From: Kribbella sp. CA-293567
GTDB lineage: Bacteria; Actinomycetota; Actinomycetes; Propionibacteriales; Kribbellaceae
Direction: 5' to 3'
DNA: 64,000 nucleotides
NCBI RefSeq assembly: GCF_027627575.1
Contig: NZ_CP114065.1
Coordinates: forward strand, 6,138,001 to 6,202,000
The position numbers were made by a program, and so were the translations under genes. Under the pieces are notes generated by a model. That model searched no databases, was not told the DNA's origin, and saw nothing but the letters and a program-made list of their open reading frames with translations. Below are positions 16,418 through 26,248 of the stretch, piece after piece. Within the stretch, counting starts at the first letter, position 1, and each line of letters begins with the position of its first letter.

Positions 16418-19400
16418 TCAAGCAACGAAGGTCACCTTCAGGTAGTCGCGGCCGGCGCTGACCGCCTCGATCGGGCTGTTGTTGAGAGTCACCTTGCGTA
16501 CTCCGGGCGCGTAGATCTTCATCGTGACCGGTTGCGGCCGGGCGGAGCGGCCGACGTCGATCCTGAGCGTCGTGCCGGCGTAGACCACGGAGGCCTTGTC
16601 CAGCGTGCGTGTTGCTTCGACATAGGTCCCCACCGTGGACCGCTGCAACAGGTCGACGCTACGCAAGGCGTGCTGGTCGCGCTTGATCAACGCGTAGCCG
16701 TTGCCGTCGTACAGGAGGTCGTCCTGGGTACCGTCGGCCAGGTCGACCTGCACGTGTCCGTTGGCGATTCGGCGTACCGCGGTGGTGGTCGGCGAGGTCT
16801 CCAGCAGTGTGGTGTAGCGGGTGCTGGTGACGCCTTCGCGGCGGGCCAGCACGAACGGGATCGGCGTACCGGTCGAGGCGGGGCCGGGTCCGGTTTCGTG
16901 CAGAACCTTGGTGGCCTCCGGTTCCAGGGCGGTGAGCTTCAGGCCGTCCGACCAGGTGCCGGTCCACTGACCGTCGGCTGCCGTGCCTTCGGCAACGTTG
17001 GTCAGCCGGTGGTATCCGAAGTTCTTGTCGGCCGGGTCGAGTACGCAAGGTGGGCTCGGGCAGGGCGTCGGGGTCATCGCCACCTTGCCCAGGGTGAGCG
17101 CCCCGGATCCGTGCCAGGACTGGTCGAAGGTGTGTGCCGTCGTGCCCTTCGCATCGAAGACGTCGAGGGTGTAGTCGTCGGTCATCAGCACCGCCCGGCG
17201 GAGCTCGACGTCCTTGGCCGTGGGAACGCTCGCGTACGCCCCCTGCACTTCGGCGTCGGCGACCTGGAGCCGCGGAGTGACGCCGAAGTACTTCAGGGTG
17301 CCGCGGGCGTTGCGGTCCTGGCTGGTGCCGTCGACGACCACGGTGTTGTGCGAGACGGTCTCGCGGTACCAGTTCTCGGTCAGGTCCGCGTTGGAGGCGC
17401 CGTACACCTGGCCGAGGTCTGTCGACTGCAGACCACCCGCGCCGGCCACATCGAGGTGCAACTTGTCGGCGTGACCGTGGGTGCCGCCGGGGATGCCGTA
17501 GTCGAGGCGCAGGTAGTTGGCCTGGAACGGATCGATGGCATGGACGAAGCCCAGCGTGACATCGTCGAACCAGGCGATCCCGGCGGCCTTCTCGACCACC
17601 AGACTCACCCGTACCTTCACCGTCTCAGCCGGTACGCCGGTCGCGATCGTCCTGTCGCTCCAGCCGAACGTGCCGTGGAAACTCTCCGTCCGGCTCAGCT
17701 TCACCGACCCGTCCTTGGCGAGGAAGTCCAGTTGGAGCCGGCCACCACCGCCCAACGGAACCAGCCCCACGGCACGCACCTTCGCGCCGAGGGTCAGCTT
17801 CGCCACGTTGCCACCGATCACCGGGATCTCGGTCGACCAGCCGTTGCGCTGGAGTCCGGCCCCCATCACCCCGGCTGCCCTGACTCCGCGATAGGGCAGC
17901 GGAGCGATCGCCACGCTGCCTGTCTTCGTCCAGCCGAACGCCTTGCCCTCGAAGCCGGGGTCCCGGATCAGGTTGCCGGTCCACAAATCGACATTGTCGA
18001 ACCAGGCGGTTCCCTCGAGCTTCAGTTCGACACCTCGCGCTGCCGGTGGCACCTGCGCATCAAGGTGGTACGCCGCCCAGTCCGCTCCGTTGACTGGCCG
18101 GGTGCGAGTGGCAATCGCCCGACCGGCGCCATCGAGGAAGACCGCCGTGAGCTTGCCGGTGCCCTTCGCCATCGCCGACAGTTTGACGCCGGCGACCCGG
18201 CTGCCGTCGAGCGGAACGTCCTGCTGAGCACTCCCGGTGACCTTCATCGAGCGTTCGCCGTCGAACACCACGTCGCTGTCCGGCACCGCGCCGTTCAGCT
18301 TCCAGTAGTCGTCGTCCTCGAAGCCCGGGTTGGGCGTCAGGTTGCGGCCGTTCCCCGAGTGCATGGTCGCCTCGCCGAGACTCTGGTGGTTCTTGCTGCT
18401 GACCCGCAACCCCGAACTCGGCGGGACGCTGTCGGCGCCGTACCGCAACGCCCAGCGATCGGTCCTCGGGAGTTTCGCGTTCGTGTAGGCGTAGTCGAGC
18501 GCGGCGGCGAACCGCGGATCGTGGTACTGGCCGTAGGCCCATTCCGCGAACTGCGCGAAGCTCACGCCGAACCTGCGTCCCCAGTTGCCGCCGTCGCCGG
18601 CCGCGGGGATGGTCAGATCGGGATACAGGTAGGGCAGCATCGTCGTGTACATCTGCTTGAACCGCGGATCGTTCGTGTAGTCGCGCCCGTCCGGCTGTCC
18701 CTCGGGCAGATTGCGCGCAGCCGTCACCAGACTCGTGAGCGCCTGCAACGCGTAGATGTGGTAGCTGGCCGAGCCTTCCCACCACCAGCCGTCCTCCATC
18801 CGGGCCTTGTCGAGCAGGAACTCCAGGCCGGCTTCGGGGTCGCGCAGCGCGTAGGCTCGGTAGCCGGGATCGTTGATCGCGGCACCGATCGAGTAGATCC
18901 CGGCGGCGGACCAGGCCTGGAAGTTCGACGTCGAGGTCGGCCAGGAGATCAGCAGGTCGGCCATCGGCCGGAGCAGGTTCTGCTCGAGGTCCACCCGCTC
19001 CCCCGGGGTCAGGGTCTCGTGGATCAGGTCGTACGCATCGACCAGTCCGATCGAGACGACCGCCTCGTCCAGCACCTGGTAGTGCACGCGGCCGTAGAGC
19101 CCGTTCAACGGGACCGAGAGGAACCGGTCGGCGTAGTACCGGAGGATGTCCCGAGCCTTGGCCGCGTACTGCGCCCGGGCGGGATCCGTGGCCGGCGTCA
19201 ACTGGTAGGCCAGACCGAGGTCGGCCGCGCCCTGCGCCGCGTTGTTGTGCCAGATCTCGATCCAGGAGCTGTCGTAGGGCTCACCGGAGTACACCTTGCC
19301 GTCGATCGGGCAGCGGTGCTCGGTGGGCTTGGCGAAGTCGAACTGCAGGGAGGTGTTCGTGCCCGGGCACTTGTAGTTGCCGCTCCAGGCGTTGTGGAAC

Positions 19401-20950
19401 ATGGTCTGATCGAGCGGCCGGGTCAGCCAGGCGTCGGCCTCGGCCTTCACCACCTTGGTGTAGGCGTCCTTGGCCCAGCCCTGCGCGGCGATCTTGTTGC
19501 GTAGGGCATCCAACTCGGCAGGGGTGTTGAAGACCTGCGGCTGCTCACCACGGTCGGCCTGGGCAGCCACGGTGGTGTTGAGCCAGGCGAGCTGAGTCAG
19601 ATCGGGGGCACCGCTCGGGGCAGCGGTGAGCTTGACCTGACGGACCGCGCCGACCTGCTGACCTGGCGGAACGGTCACTGTGACTTTGGCCTGGACCGAC
19701 TGTCCAGGTTGCAGCAGTGCCGTGGTGGCCGGCTCGACCTCAGCGGTGAAGGGTGTGAGCGCCGAGTCGTCGAGACCCAACCGGAAGGTGTCGGCAACCT
19801 CGCGGCGGTTGGTGATCGTGGCGTAGTGGACAACCTGGGCACCGGCCGCCGCGGACTTGGCCACGATGGTCGGTGACACCCAGTTGGACTCCGGGGTGAT
19901 CGTCACGTTGTCCAGCCACATCGTGCCGCTCGCGTTCGTCACCGTGGGGATGACCTGAACCCGTTTCGTCTTCGGTGGAAGGCGCAGAGTGCCTTCGATC
20001 CGGGCCCAGTCGCGGCTGCCAGTGATGACACCGGCGATGATCGAGGAGCCGGTGTAGACCGTCTGGCCGGCCGCGTCGACGTAGGAGAAGTTGAGCGAGA
20101 CGCGAACCCCACCAGGAGTGTCGGTGAAGTCGGACGAGACGATCCGGTCGGCCTTGAGATCGGCGCCCACGGTGATCACCGGCCAGGTGGCCTGGTCGAT
20201 CTGGGTGGTGACGAAGCCGCCGACCTTCTTGCCGGGAACGCCCTTGATCCGCAGCGATCGCGTGCCGGACGAGACCTCGGTGGTGTCGAGATCGTAGACC
20301 TGGCTCTGGTACGGCGTACACCAGCTCGTGGCCGGGCAGGCCGGATCGGTCCCGACGGTCTCGAAGCCCGGGTTGGCCACGAGGTTGACCGGCTGCTTCG
20401 CGGTCACCGTCAGGTCGTCGAACCACACCGTCCCGACCGCCCGATCGAGCGCCAGGCTTAGGAACGCCGAGACGGTTCCAGCCGGTACGGCGTACGTGGC
20501 GGGCTGGTCGGTCCAGTCCTGCGTCCCTTGGAGGCGAATGCCTTGCCAGCTCTTGGTGCCACTCGCGTTGACGAAGGCGATGTACAGCTTCGCCTGGTTG
20601 TCCACGCTCGGTCCCTGCGTCACCCCGTCGAGCTTCATCCGTCCCGACACGGTCACCTGCGAAACTCGCCGTCCGTCCAGCCCGAAGGACGCGGAGGTGG
20701 CTCCCTCCCAGCCGGCACCGGTGGTTGAAGAGATCCGCAAAGAGCGGCCGGTGGCGGCGGTGTCCCAGGTCGTTCTGCTGGACAACGTCCAACTGGCCGG
20801 ACTCGCCGCCCCGGCCTCGAACCCTGGGTTGAGCACCAGGTTGCCTGCTGGCGGCGGAGGATCGGCGGAGACTTCGGCCTGGGCTTGGCTCAAGGGTTGA
20901 ACCAAGCCGGCGATCAACGCGATCGCCAGCATCGTCGCGCGGACTCTCAT
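16418..20950 (-). CDS. Very large secreted heparinase II/III-type polysaccharide lyase with four carbohydrate-binding-like modules
   Basis: The 1510-residue protein has a signal peptide (residues 1-26) and four beta-sandwich modules. Each module starts with an NPGFE-type block, near 41, 191, 871 and 996. The first two lie N-terminal. The alpha/alpha toroid typical of alginate/heparin lyases runs from about 474 to 860, with NFQAWSAAGIYSIG and WWEGSASYHIYAL supplying candidate catalytic Asn and Tyr. The last two modules separate it from the heparinase II/III beta-sandwich domain, which resumes near 1155 with GTHGHADKLHLDV (candidate His). The enzyme should cleave uronic-acid polysaccharides by beta-elimination outside the cell; the substrate is not determined. 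It is the last gene of the regulator-importer operon and overlaps the oxidoreductase stop (ATGA). Confidence 0.85.
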   Translation of the reverse strand: MRVRATMLAIALIAGLVQPLSQAQAEVSADPPPPAGNLVLNPGFEAGAASPASWTLSSRTTWDTAATGRSLRISSTTGAGWEGATSASFGLDGRRVSQVTVSGRMKLDGVTQGPSVDNQAKLYIAFVNASGTKSWQGIRLQGTQDWTDQPATYAVPAGTVSAFLSLALDRAVGTVWFDDLTVTAKQPVNLVANPGFETVGTDPACPATSWCTPYQSQVYDLDTTEVSSGTRSLRIKGVPGKKVGGFVTTQIDQATWPVITVGADLKADRIVSSDFTDTPGGVRVSLNFSYVDAAGQTVYTGSSIIAGVITGSRDWARIEGTLRLPPKTKRVQVIPTVTNASGTMWLDNVTITPESNWVSPTIVAKSAAAGAQVVHYATITNRREVADTFRLGLDDSALTPFTAEVEPATTALLQPGQSVQAKVTVTVPPGQQVGAVRQVKLTAAPSGAPDLTQLAWLNTTVAAQADRGEQPQVFNTPAELDALRNKIAAQGWAKDAYTKVVKAEADAWLTRPLDQTMFHNAWSGNYKCPGTNTSLQFDFAKPTEHRCPIDGKVYSGEPYDSSWIEIWHNNAAQGAADLGLAYQLTPATDPARAQYAAKARDILRYYADRFLSVPLNGLYGRVHYQVLDEAVVSIGLVDAYDLIHETLTPGERVDLEQNLLRPMADLLISWPTSTSNFQAWSAAGIYSIGAAINDPGYRAYALRDPEAGLEFLLDKARMEDGWWWEGSASYHIYALQALTSLVTAARNLPEGQPDGRDYTNDPRFKQMYTTMLPYLYPDLTIPAAGDGGNWGRRFGVSFAQFAEWAYGQYHDPRFAAALDYAYTNAKLPRTDRWALRYGADSVPPSSGLRVSSKNHQSLGEATMHSGNGRNLTPNPGFEDDDYWKLNGAVPDSDVVFDGERSMKVTGSAQQDVPLDGSRVAGVKLSAMAKGTGKLTAVFLDGAGRAIATRTRPVNGADWAAYHLDAQVPPAARGVELKLEGTAWFDNVDLWTGNLIRDPGFEGKAFGWTKTGSVAIAPLPYRGVRAAGVMGAGLQRNGWSTEIPVIGGNVAKLTLGAKVRAVGLVPLGGGGRLQLDFLAKDGSVKLSRTESFHGTFGWSDRTIATGVPAETVKVRVSLVVEKAAGIAWFDDVTLGFVHAIDPFQANYLRLDYGIPGGTHGHADKLHLDVAGAGGLQSTDLGQVYGASNADLTENWYRETVSHNTVVVDGTSQDRNARGTLKYFGVTPRLQVADAEVQGAYASVPTAKDVELRRAVLMTDDYTLDVFDAKGTTAHTFDQSWHGSGALTLGKVAMTPTPCPSPPCVLDPADKNFGYHRLTNVAEGTAADGQWTGTWSDGLKLTALEPEATKVLHETGPGPASTGTPIPFVLARREGVTSTRYTTLLETSPTTTAVRRIANGHVQVDLADGTQDDLLYDGNGYALIKRDQHALRSVDLLQRSTVGTYVEATRTLDKASVVYAGTTLRIDVGRSARPQPVTMKIYAPGVRKVTLNNSPIEAVSAGRDYLKVTFVA

Positions 20951-21969
20951 CGCTGCACCAGCTCGCCCAGATGCGGGACAGCGATCTGCTCGCCCGACGC
21001 CGACGATTCGTAGATCGCGATCGCCGTCGCGATCACCGACTGCCCATAAGCACCACTGACCGCGGGTTCACGATCGTCACGGCACGCCTCGACGAAGTCC
21101 TCGAGCTGCGCCCCGAAGGCCACCCCGATCTCGGATTCGGCCGCGGGCAGCAGCTGGACCTCCTCGGACTCCCGGTAGATCCACACCCCGTCACGCCGCG
21201 ACAACCGCAGCGCCCCCTGCTCGCAGACGATCTCGGTCTCGTCCTGGAACGGCAGCCCGGTTCCGGCCAGCGACAGCGACACCCGTACGCCGTTCTGCAG
21301 CTGCAGCATCGCCAGCGCCTCCGTCTCGACCGACATCCCCGGCTTCTGCGCCACGTGCCCGAGCACCCGAGTTGCCGGCGCCGCCCCCAGCCACTGGGCC
21401 TTGTCGATGCTGTGGATTCCGACGTTCATCACGATGCCGCCACCGGCCAGCGATCGGTCGAAGAACCAGGCCGGCCGCGAACCCGGCGAGTAGTGCGCCG
21501 TCCGCCGCTCGGTGATCGTCAGCGGAACCCCCAGCTCCCCCGAGGTCAGGATGCGTCTGGCCTCGATCACCCCCGGCAGGAAGTGCACGACATGCCCGAC
21601 CCCGAGCCGTACGCCGTACTGGCGGCAGGCGTCGATCATCAGCAGGCAGTCGCTGACGCTGGTCGCCATCGGCTTCTCCACCAGCACGTGCAGCCCGTGC
21701 CGGGCCGCGTCGACCGTGATCGGCGCGTGCAACGTGTGCGGCGCGGTCACCACCACGCCGTCCAGGTCGCAGGACCGGAACATCGCCGTGTGACTGGAGA
21801 AGGCCAGCGCTCCCGTTCGGGAAGCGAGTTCACCGGCCGCCTCGAGCCGCGGATCGCAGACGGCGGTCACCTCGACATCGGGCAGGGCAGCGGCCGCGTC
21901 GGCGTGCAGGACGGCGACGCCGCCCGCACCGACCAGACCGAGCCGGAACTTTCTGCTGTGGGTCACCAC
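20947..21969 (-). CDS. Gfo/Idh/MocA-family NAD(P)-dependent oxidoreductase
   Basis: This 340-residue cytosolic dehydrogenase has an N-terminal Rossmann fold (LGLVGAGGVAVLHADA), the family motif VLVEKPMA near residue 97, and a C-terminal GFO_IDH_MocA domain with GGGIVMNVGIHSID. Such enzymes oxidise, reduce or epimerise sugars and uronates after import. The start is one of two tandem GTG codons (21969 or 21966) preceded by GAAAGGA. The frame remains open upstream inside the permease gene but loses all family similarity there. It follows the permease by 17 bp and overlaps the lyase start, so it probably processes the sugar or uronate released by that lyase. Confidence 0.88.
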   Translation of the reverse strand: MVTHSRKFRLGLVGAGGVAVLHADAAAALPDVEVTAVCDPRLEAAGELASRTGALAFSSHTAMFRSCDLDGVVVTAPHTLHAPITVDAARHGLHVLVEKPMATSVSDCLLMIDACRQYGVRLGVGHVVHFLPGVIEARRILTSGELGVPLTITERRTAHYSPGSRPAWFFDRSLAGGGIVMNVGIHSIDKAQWLGAAPATRVLGHVAQKPGMSVETEALAMLQLQNGVRVSLSLAGTGLPFQDETEIVCEQGALRLSRRDGVWIYRESEEVQLLPAAESEIGVAFGAQLEDFVEACRDDREPAVSGAYGQSVIATAIAIYESSASGEQIAVPHLGELVQR

Positions 21970-21986
21970 AGTGGTCCTTTCAGGAA

Positions 21987-22814
21987 TCAGCCTTTGACGC
22001 CGCCGGCGGTCGCGCCGCTGACGAAGTACCGCTGGGCGAACAGGAAGAGCAGCAGGATCGGGACCAGTGACATCAGGGCGGCCGCCGTGACGAGCTGGTC
22101 GTTGCCGACGAACTGGCCGCGCAGGCTCATCACGCCGATCGGCAGGGTGTAGTTCTCGGGTGAGGTGAGGTAGATCTTGGGTTCCAGCACGGCACCCCAG
22201 GAGGCCATGAAGGTGAAGACCCCGAGGGTGGCCAGCGCGGGTTTGGCCAGCGGCAGGTGGATCCGCCAGAACACCTGCCACGGGTTGGCGCCGTCGATCA
22301 TCGCCGCCTGCTCGAAGTCGCGCGGGATGGCCAGGAAGGTCTGCCGCATCAGGAAGATCCCGAACGGAGTGGCCAGCCAGTACGGCATCACCAGCGGCAG
22401 GATCGTGTCCAGCCAGCCGAGCTGCTTGTAGAGGATGAAGCTCGGGATGATCGTCACGACCGTCGGCAGCATCAGGGTTGCCAGAGCCGCCGCGAGCAGG
22501 GCTTCCCGGCCCGGCAGCTTCATCCGGGCCAGGGCGTGACCGACCATCGAGCTGGTGATCAGGTTGCCCAGCACCGCCAGAACGGCGATCAGCAGACTGT
22601 TGAACGCATACCGCCCGAAGGGCGCGCGTTCCCAGACAGCGGCGTAGTTGTCCCACTGGATCGGATCGGGGACCCAGGCCGGTGGAATCTGGATGTACTG
22701 CGCGAAGCTCTTCAGCGAGTTGCCGATCGATGCCAGGAACGGCAGCACCATCACGGCGGCGCCCAGCACCAGTACGGCGTACGCGACGGCGTTGGAACGG
22801 GTGCTGCTACGCAT
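21987..22814 (-). CDS. ABC sugar importer permease, MalG type
   Basis: The 275-residue membrane protein has six predicted helices and the EAA loop EQAAMIDGANPWQVFWRIHL that contacts the ATPase. The C-terminus GGVKG is typical of CUT1-family MalG-like permeases. It overlaps the preceding permease gene by 8 bp and belongs to the uronide operon. No ATPase gene lies in any of the importer operons of this window, as is usual in actinobacteria, where one shared MsiK-like ATPase serves many importers. Confidence 0.93.
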   Translation of the reverse strand: MRSSTRSNAVAYAVLVLGAAVMVLPFLASIGNSLKSFAQYIQIPPAWVPDPIQWDNYAAVWERAPFGRYAFNSLLIAVLAVLGNLITSSMVGHALARMKLPGREALLAAALATLMLPTVVTIIPSFILYKQLGWLDTILPLVMPYWLATPFGIFLMRQTFLAIPRDFEQAAMIDGANPWQVFWRIHLPLAKPALATLGVFTFMASWGAVLEPKIYLTSPENYTLPIGVMSLRGQFVGNDQLVTAAALMSLVPILLLFLFAQRYFVSGATAGGVKG

Positions 22815-23670
22815 AGTGGACCCACCGCTTCTGCAGTTTGAGTTGAGCGAGGGTGAGCAGCAGGGTCAGGGCGAAGAGCACCCAGGCGATCGCGGCGCCG
22901 TACCCCATCTGGAAGTACTCGAAGCCCTGCCGGTACATGTAGAGCACGGTCAGCTCGCTGGCCTCGTTCGGGCCACCGCCGGTCATCACGAAGATCTGCT
23001 CGAACGCCTGCAGCGTGGTGATCGTGGAGAGCACCAGGACCAGGAACGTGGTGCCCGAAACACCCGGCAGCGTGACGTGGCGGAACCGCTGCCAGGCGTT
23101 GCCGCCGTCGGTCTCGGCCGCCTCGTACAACTCCTTCGGGATGGTCTGCAGGCCGGCCAGGAAGAGCACCATCATCGCGCCGACGCCCTTCCAGACCGCG
23201 ACCAGCGCGAGGGTCGGGATGACCAGCACCGGGCTCTGCAGCCAGACCTGTTCGGGAAGTCCGAGCTTGGCCAGGACCGAGTTGGCGAGACCGGACTTCG
23301 GGTTGAAGACGGCGTCGGCGACGTACGCGATCACTACCCAGGAGGAGATCACCGGAACGAAGTACGCGCCGCGGAGAACGGAGATGAAGCGGAGCTTCTG
23401 GTTCAGGGCGACCGCCAGCACGAGGGCGAGGAAGGTCTGGGCGGGGACGTAGAGGACGGCGAAGTAGCCGGTGTTCAGGAGGGTCTTCCAGAACGCCTCG
23501 TCACCCGCGAGCCGGCGGAAGTTGCCGAGGCCGATCCAGCTGGGAGCGCTCATCGTGTCGTAGTCGGTGAAGCTCAGATACGCCAGCGCGAGCACGGGCC
23601 AGGCCGTCAGCACCAGGAGATGCAGCAGGTACGGCGACGCGAACAGCGTCGCCCAGGCCCGCCGGCTCAT
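22807..23670 (-). CDS. ABC sugar importer permease, MalF type
   Basis: The 287-residue integral membrane protein begins with FASPYLLHLLVLTAWPVLAL, typical of CUT1 MalF-like permeases. The coupling loop is YEAAETDGGNAWQRFRHVTL. It pairs with the MalG-type permease that follows and with the lipoprotein encoded just upstream, overlapping the latter by 4 bp. Confidence 0.93.
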   Translation of the reverse strand: MSRRAWATLFASPYLLHLLVLTAWPVLALAYLSFTDYDTMSAPSWIGLGNFRRLAGDEAFWKTLLNTGYFAVLYVPAQTFLALVLAVALNQKLRFISVLRGAYFVPVISSWVVIAYVADAVFNPKSGLANSVLAKLGLPEQVWLQSPVLVIPTLALVAVWKGVGAMMVLFLAGLQTIPKELYEAAETDGGNAWQRFRHVTLPGVSGTTFLVLVLSTITTLQAFEQIFVMTGGGPNEASELTVLYMYRQGFEYFQMGYGAAIAWVLFALTLLLTLAQLKLQKRWVHYA

Positions 23671-24986
23671 TTCGCCGCGGAGAAGCGGTCAATGACCTGC
23701 TGGGCCGACTGCTGAGCGGCCTTCGTGGCGTCCGCGACGCTCTTGTCCTTCGACAGAGCCTGGTTGATCTCGGTCGACAGCGCCTTCGTGTACTCCGTCC
23801 AGACCGGGTTGACGCCCAGGTCGTCGGAGTCCTTCAGCGCGTCGACGAAGACCTGCCGAGCGGCCGGCGCCGTACCGGGCTCGAGGAACGCCTCCGAGGC
23901 CGCGACCGCCTTGTTGATCGGGATCGCCTCGCCGATACCGGTCCACTGCGTCTGCGGCTTCTCCGAGGCGAAGTACGTGATCCACTTCCACGCGGCCTCC
24001 GCCTTCGGGTCCGACGCGGCCCGGTTGACCACCCAGGAGTTCACCACCGCGACATTGCCGCGCTTGCCGCTCGGTCCCTTCGGCAACGGCGCGACGTCGA
24101 AGTCGACCTTGGCCTGGACGGCGGGCAGCACCCGGGCGTAGATGCCGAACTGCATCGCCACCTGGCCGCTCGGGAACAGGTTCTGCGAGCCGCCCAGCGC
24201 TTCGGTACCGACCACGTCGGGGCCGATCTTCTGGGTGTAGAGCTGGTCGAGCGTCCAGTCCAGCGCCGCCCGGCTGCCCGGGTTGTCGATCGTCACCTTC
24301 TTGTTGCTGTCAGCAAGAATCTCGCCACCGAAGGCCTTCATCTGCGGCCACCAGCTCTCGGTGAAGCTCTTCGAGTACAGTCGCATCCCCCAGACGTCCG
24401 GCTTGCCGTCACCGTTGGTGTCGCGGGTCAGCTTCCTGGCCGCGGCGGCGAGGTCGTCGTAGGTCCACTCCGCGGTCGGCGGTGCCACCTTGGCGGCGGC
24501 GAACAACTTCTTGTTGTAGAAGAGCACCGGAGTCTGCGCGCCCTGCGGGAAGCCGAAGAGCTTGCCGTCGGCATCTTTGTTGAGCTCGACGCCGTAGTAG
24601 TCGTCGGCCTTGATCCCGGCCGCGAAGTCACTGAGGTCGCGCAGGCTGTTGCGGCCGGCGTACTCCTGGACCATCACGCCGTCCGAGAGCCACACGTCGG
24701 GCGCCTTGCCGCCGGCCAGCTGGGTGCGGAGGCGGGTGAAGAAGTCGTCGTACGGCGCGGACGAGAGCTCCAGCTTGATGTTCGGGTTCTGCCGGCCGAA
24801 CTCCTCGGCCAGGGCCCGCATCGTCTTGTCGGCGGCGCCACCGGCCTCGGCGTAGTACCCGAGCTTCAGGCTGATCTGGCCGCCACTTGCCGCATCGTCG
24901 TTGTTTCCGTCACCGCACGCGGCGAGCGTGGCCAGCAGCGCTCCCGCGGCGGTCAGGGCGATGGCTCGCCTGGTGAGGTTGTTCAT
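23667..24986 (-). CDS. ABC sugar importer substrate-binding lipoprotein
   Basis: The 439-residue protein starts with a lipoprotein signal ending in the lipobox LAAC (Cys near residue 24). It then has the extracellular solute-binding family 1 fold (QISLKLGYYAEAGGAADKTM, DVWLSDGVMVQEYAGRNSL). It should capture the oligosaccharides made by the two lyases and deliver them to the two permeases encoded downstream. Its start overlaps the regulator stop (ATGA), so regulator and importer are transcribed together. Confidence 0.93.
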   Translation of the reverse strand: MNNLTRRAIALTAAGALLATLAACGDGNNDDAASGGQISLKLGYYAEAGGAADKTMRALAEEFGRQNPNIKLELSSAPYDDFFTRLRTQLAGGKAPDVWLSDGVMVQEYAGRNSLRDLSDFAAGIKADDYYGVELNKDADGKLFGFPQGAQTPVLFYNKKLFAAAKVAPPTAEWTYDDLAAAARKLTRDTNGDGKPDVWGMRLYSKSFTESWWPQMKAFGGEILADSNKKVTIDNPGSRAALDWTLDQLYTQKIGPDVVGTEALGGSQNLFPSGQVAMQFGIYARVLPAVQAKVDFDVAPLPKGPSGKRGNVAVVNSWVVNRAASDPKAEAAWKWITYFASEKPQTQWTGIGEAIPINKAVAASEAFLEPGTAPAARQVFVDALKDSDDLGVNPVWTEYTKALSTEINQALSKDKSVADATKAAQQSAQQVIDRFSAAK

Positions 24987-26110
24987 GGTCGGTTCTCCGA
25001 TTCGGCGCCGCAGGAGGCCCGGATGACCAGGCGTGGCTGCAGCTGGACTTGAGGTATGGGAGTCGTCTCGCCCTGTCCGAGGCGGCGTAGCAGGAGCTCT
25101 GCTGCCAGCGCCCCCACCTCGGCCTTCGGTGGGGAGACGGCGGTCAGCGGGACCTCGCCGAGGTCCGCCACTTCGTCGTCATAGGCAACGATCGCGAGAT
25201 CGTCCGGCACCGTCAGCCCGAGTCTGCGGGCATGCAGGACGAGTGCGGAGGCATCACGATCGCCGAGACAGAAGACCGCGCTGACGTCGTTGTCGACGCA
25301 GGTCCGGGTGTAGGCGGCGAGTTCTTCGGAGGACCACTCCTCGCGCCGCTGGGTGGCGATGGGCAGCACCGGCAGACCGAACTCCGCGATCGCGCGTTCG
25401 TAGCCCGCGTGGATCGCGTCCGCGGTACCGGTGCGGTGCCGGCCGAGATGGCCGATCCGCCGGTGCCCGAGCTCGACCAGGTGCCGGACGGCCGCGTAGG
25501 CGCCGCCCTGGTGGTTGGTGCAGACATAGGGTGTGGCGTCGTCAGGTGCCGGGTGAGGCGGACGCCGTTCGATCAGGGCGTACGGCACGGGCAGGCCGGG
25601 CAGCTCCTCGAAGTACCGGTCCGGCTCGGCCATCAGGTGCAGGTTGGGCACCAGCAGGAGTCCGTCGACTCCGGCGTCCAGCAGTTGCCTGGTCTGCTCG
25701 GCCTCACGATCGAGGTTGTACTCCGAGCTGGACAGGATCACCCGTACGCCGGCCGCGCTCAGCACCCGCTCGATCCCCTCGATCACCTTCGGGTAGAAGT
25801 ACGACGTCGAGGGGACCAGTACGCCGACGAACCTGCGCTGCAGCGCACTGTCCGCCGGGACCGCGAGCACGAAAGTGCCCGCACCCTGCCGCCGGGCGAC
25901 CAGGTGGTCGTCGATCAGCAGGTCGACGGCACGGCGCACGGTGTTGATCCCGACCTGATGGGTCCGGGCCAACTCCGGCTCGGTCGGCAGCCGGTCGCCG
26001 ACCGCCCATCGGCCGGTCAGGATCTGCTCCCGCAACTGGTGCGCCAGGGTCCGGAACTTCATCCCTCGCGGCACCTCGTCGGGTCCGTGCTCGTTCGTCA
26101 TGTCGCTCAT
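24983..26110 (-). CDS. GntR-headed, LacI-type sensor transcriptional regulator (AraR-like architecture)
   Basis: Residues about 15-80 form a GntR winged helix (LREQILTGRWAVGDRLPTEP, INTVRRAVDLLI). Residues about 95-370 form the periplasmic-binding-like sensor of LacI/GalR proteins (RFVGVLVPS, GVDGLLLVPN, FCLGDRDASALVL). This is the architecture of AraR. It should sense a sugar or uronate and control the downstream operon and perhaps the divergent PL14-like gene. Two ATG starts are possible (26110 and 26101); the second has a better-spaced AGG. The frame extends further upstream, but only into AT-rich promoter-like DNA. Confidence 0.88.
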   Translation of the reverse strand: MSDMTNEHGPDEVPRGMKFRTLAHQLREQILTGRWAVGDRLPTEPELARTHQVGINTVRRAVDLLIDDHLVARRQGAGTFVLAVPADSALQRRFVGVLVPSTSYFYPKVIEGIERVLSAAGVRVILSSSEYNLDREAEQTRQLLDAGVDGLLLVPNLHLMAEPDRYFEELPGLPVPYALIERRPPHPAPDDATPYVCTNHQGGAYAAVRHLVELGHRRIGHLGRHRTGTADAIHAGYERAIAEFGLPVLPIATQRREEWSSEELAAYTRTCVDNDVSAVFCLGDRDASALVLHARRLGLTVPDDLAIVAYDDEVADLGEVPLTAVSPPKAEVGALAAELLLRRLGQGETTPIPQVQLQPRLVIRASCGAESENRP

Positions 26111-26248
26111 CCTGAAAGGCAATTCATCCCTCGTCAAGGCATGTATTAGGAATGATTTCCGAAGCATTGACGACTCAAGCGGTAATCCTCATTCTGAGCG
26201 GCACGGCAATTGTCCAGAAATTCATTCTCTCCAAGGAAGGTTTCCGCG
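26111..26248. promoter_or_regulatory. Divergent AT-rich control region of the uronide locus
   Basis: This 138-bp gap between the regulator and the PL14-like gene is markedly richer in A+T than its surroundings. It holds an inverted element GGAATGATTTCC (26149-26160, arms GGAA/TTCC) that could be an operator. Promoter hexamers were not clear enough to name. Confidence 0.4.

Noticed and set aside
16203..16445. Short plus-strand frame between the GH76 and lyase genes
   Set aside because: Rare TTG start, no recognisable domain, and it runs through a hairpin into the lyase 3' end.
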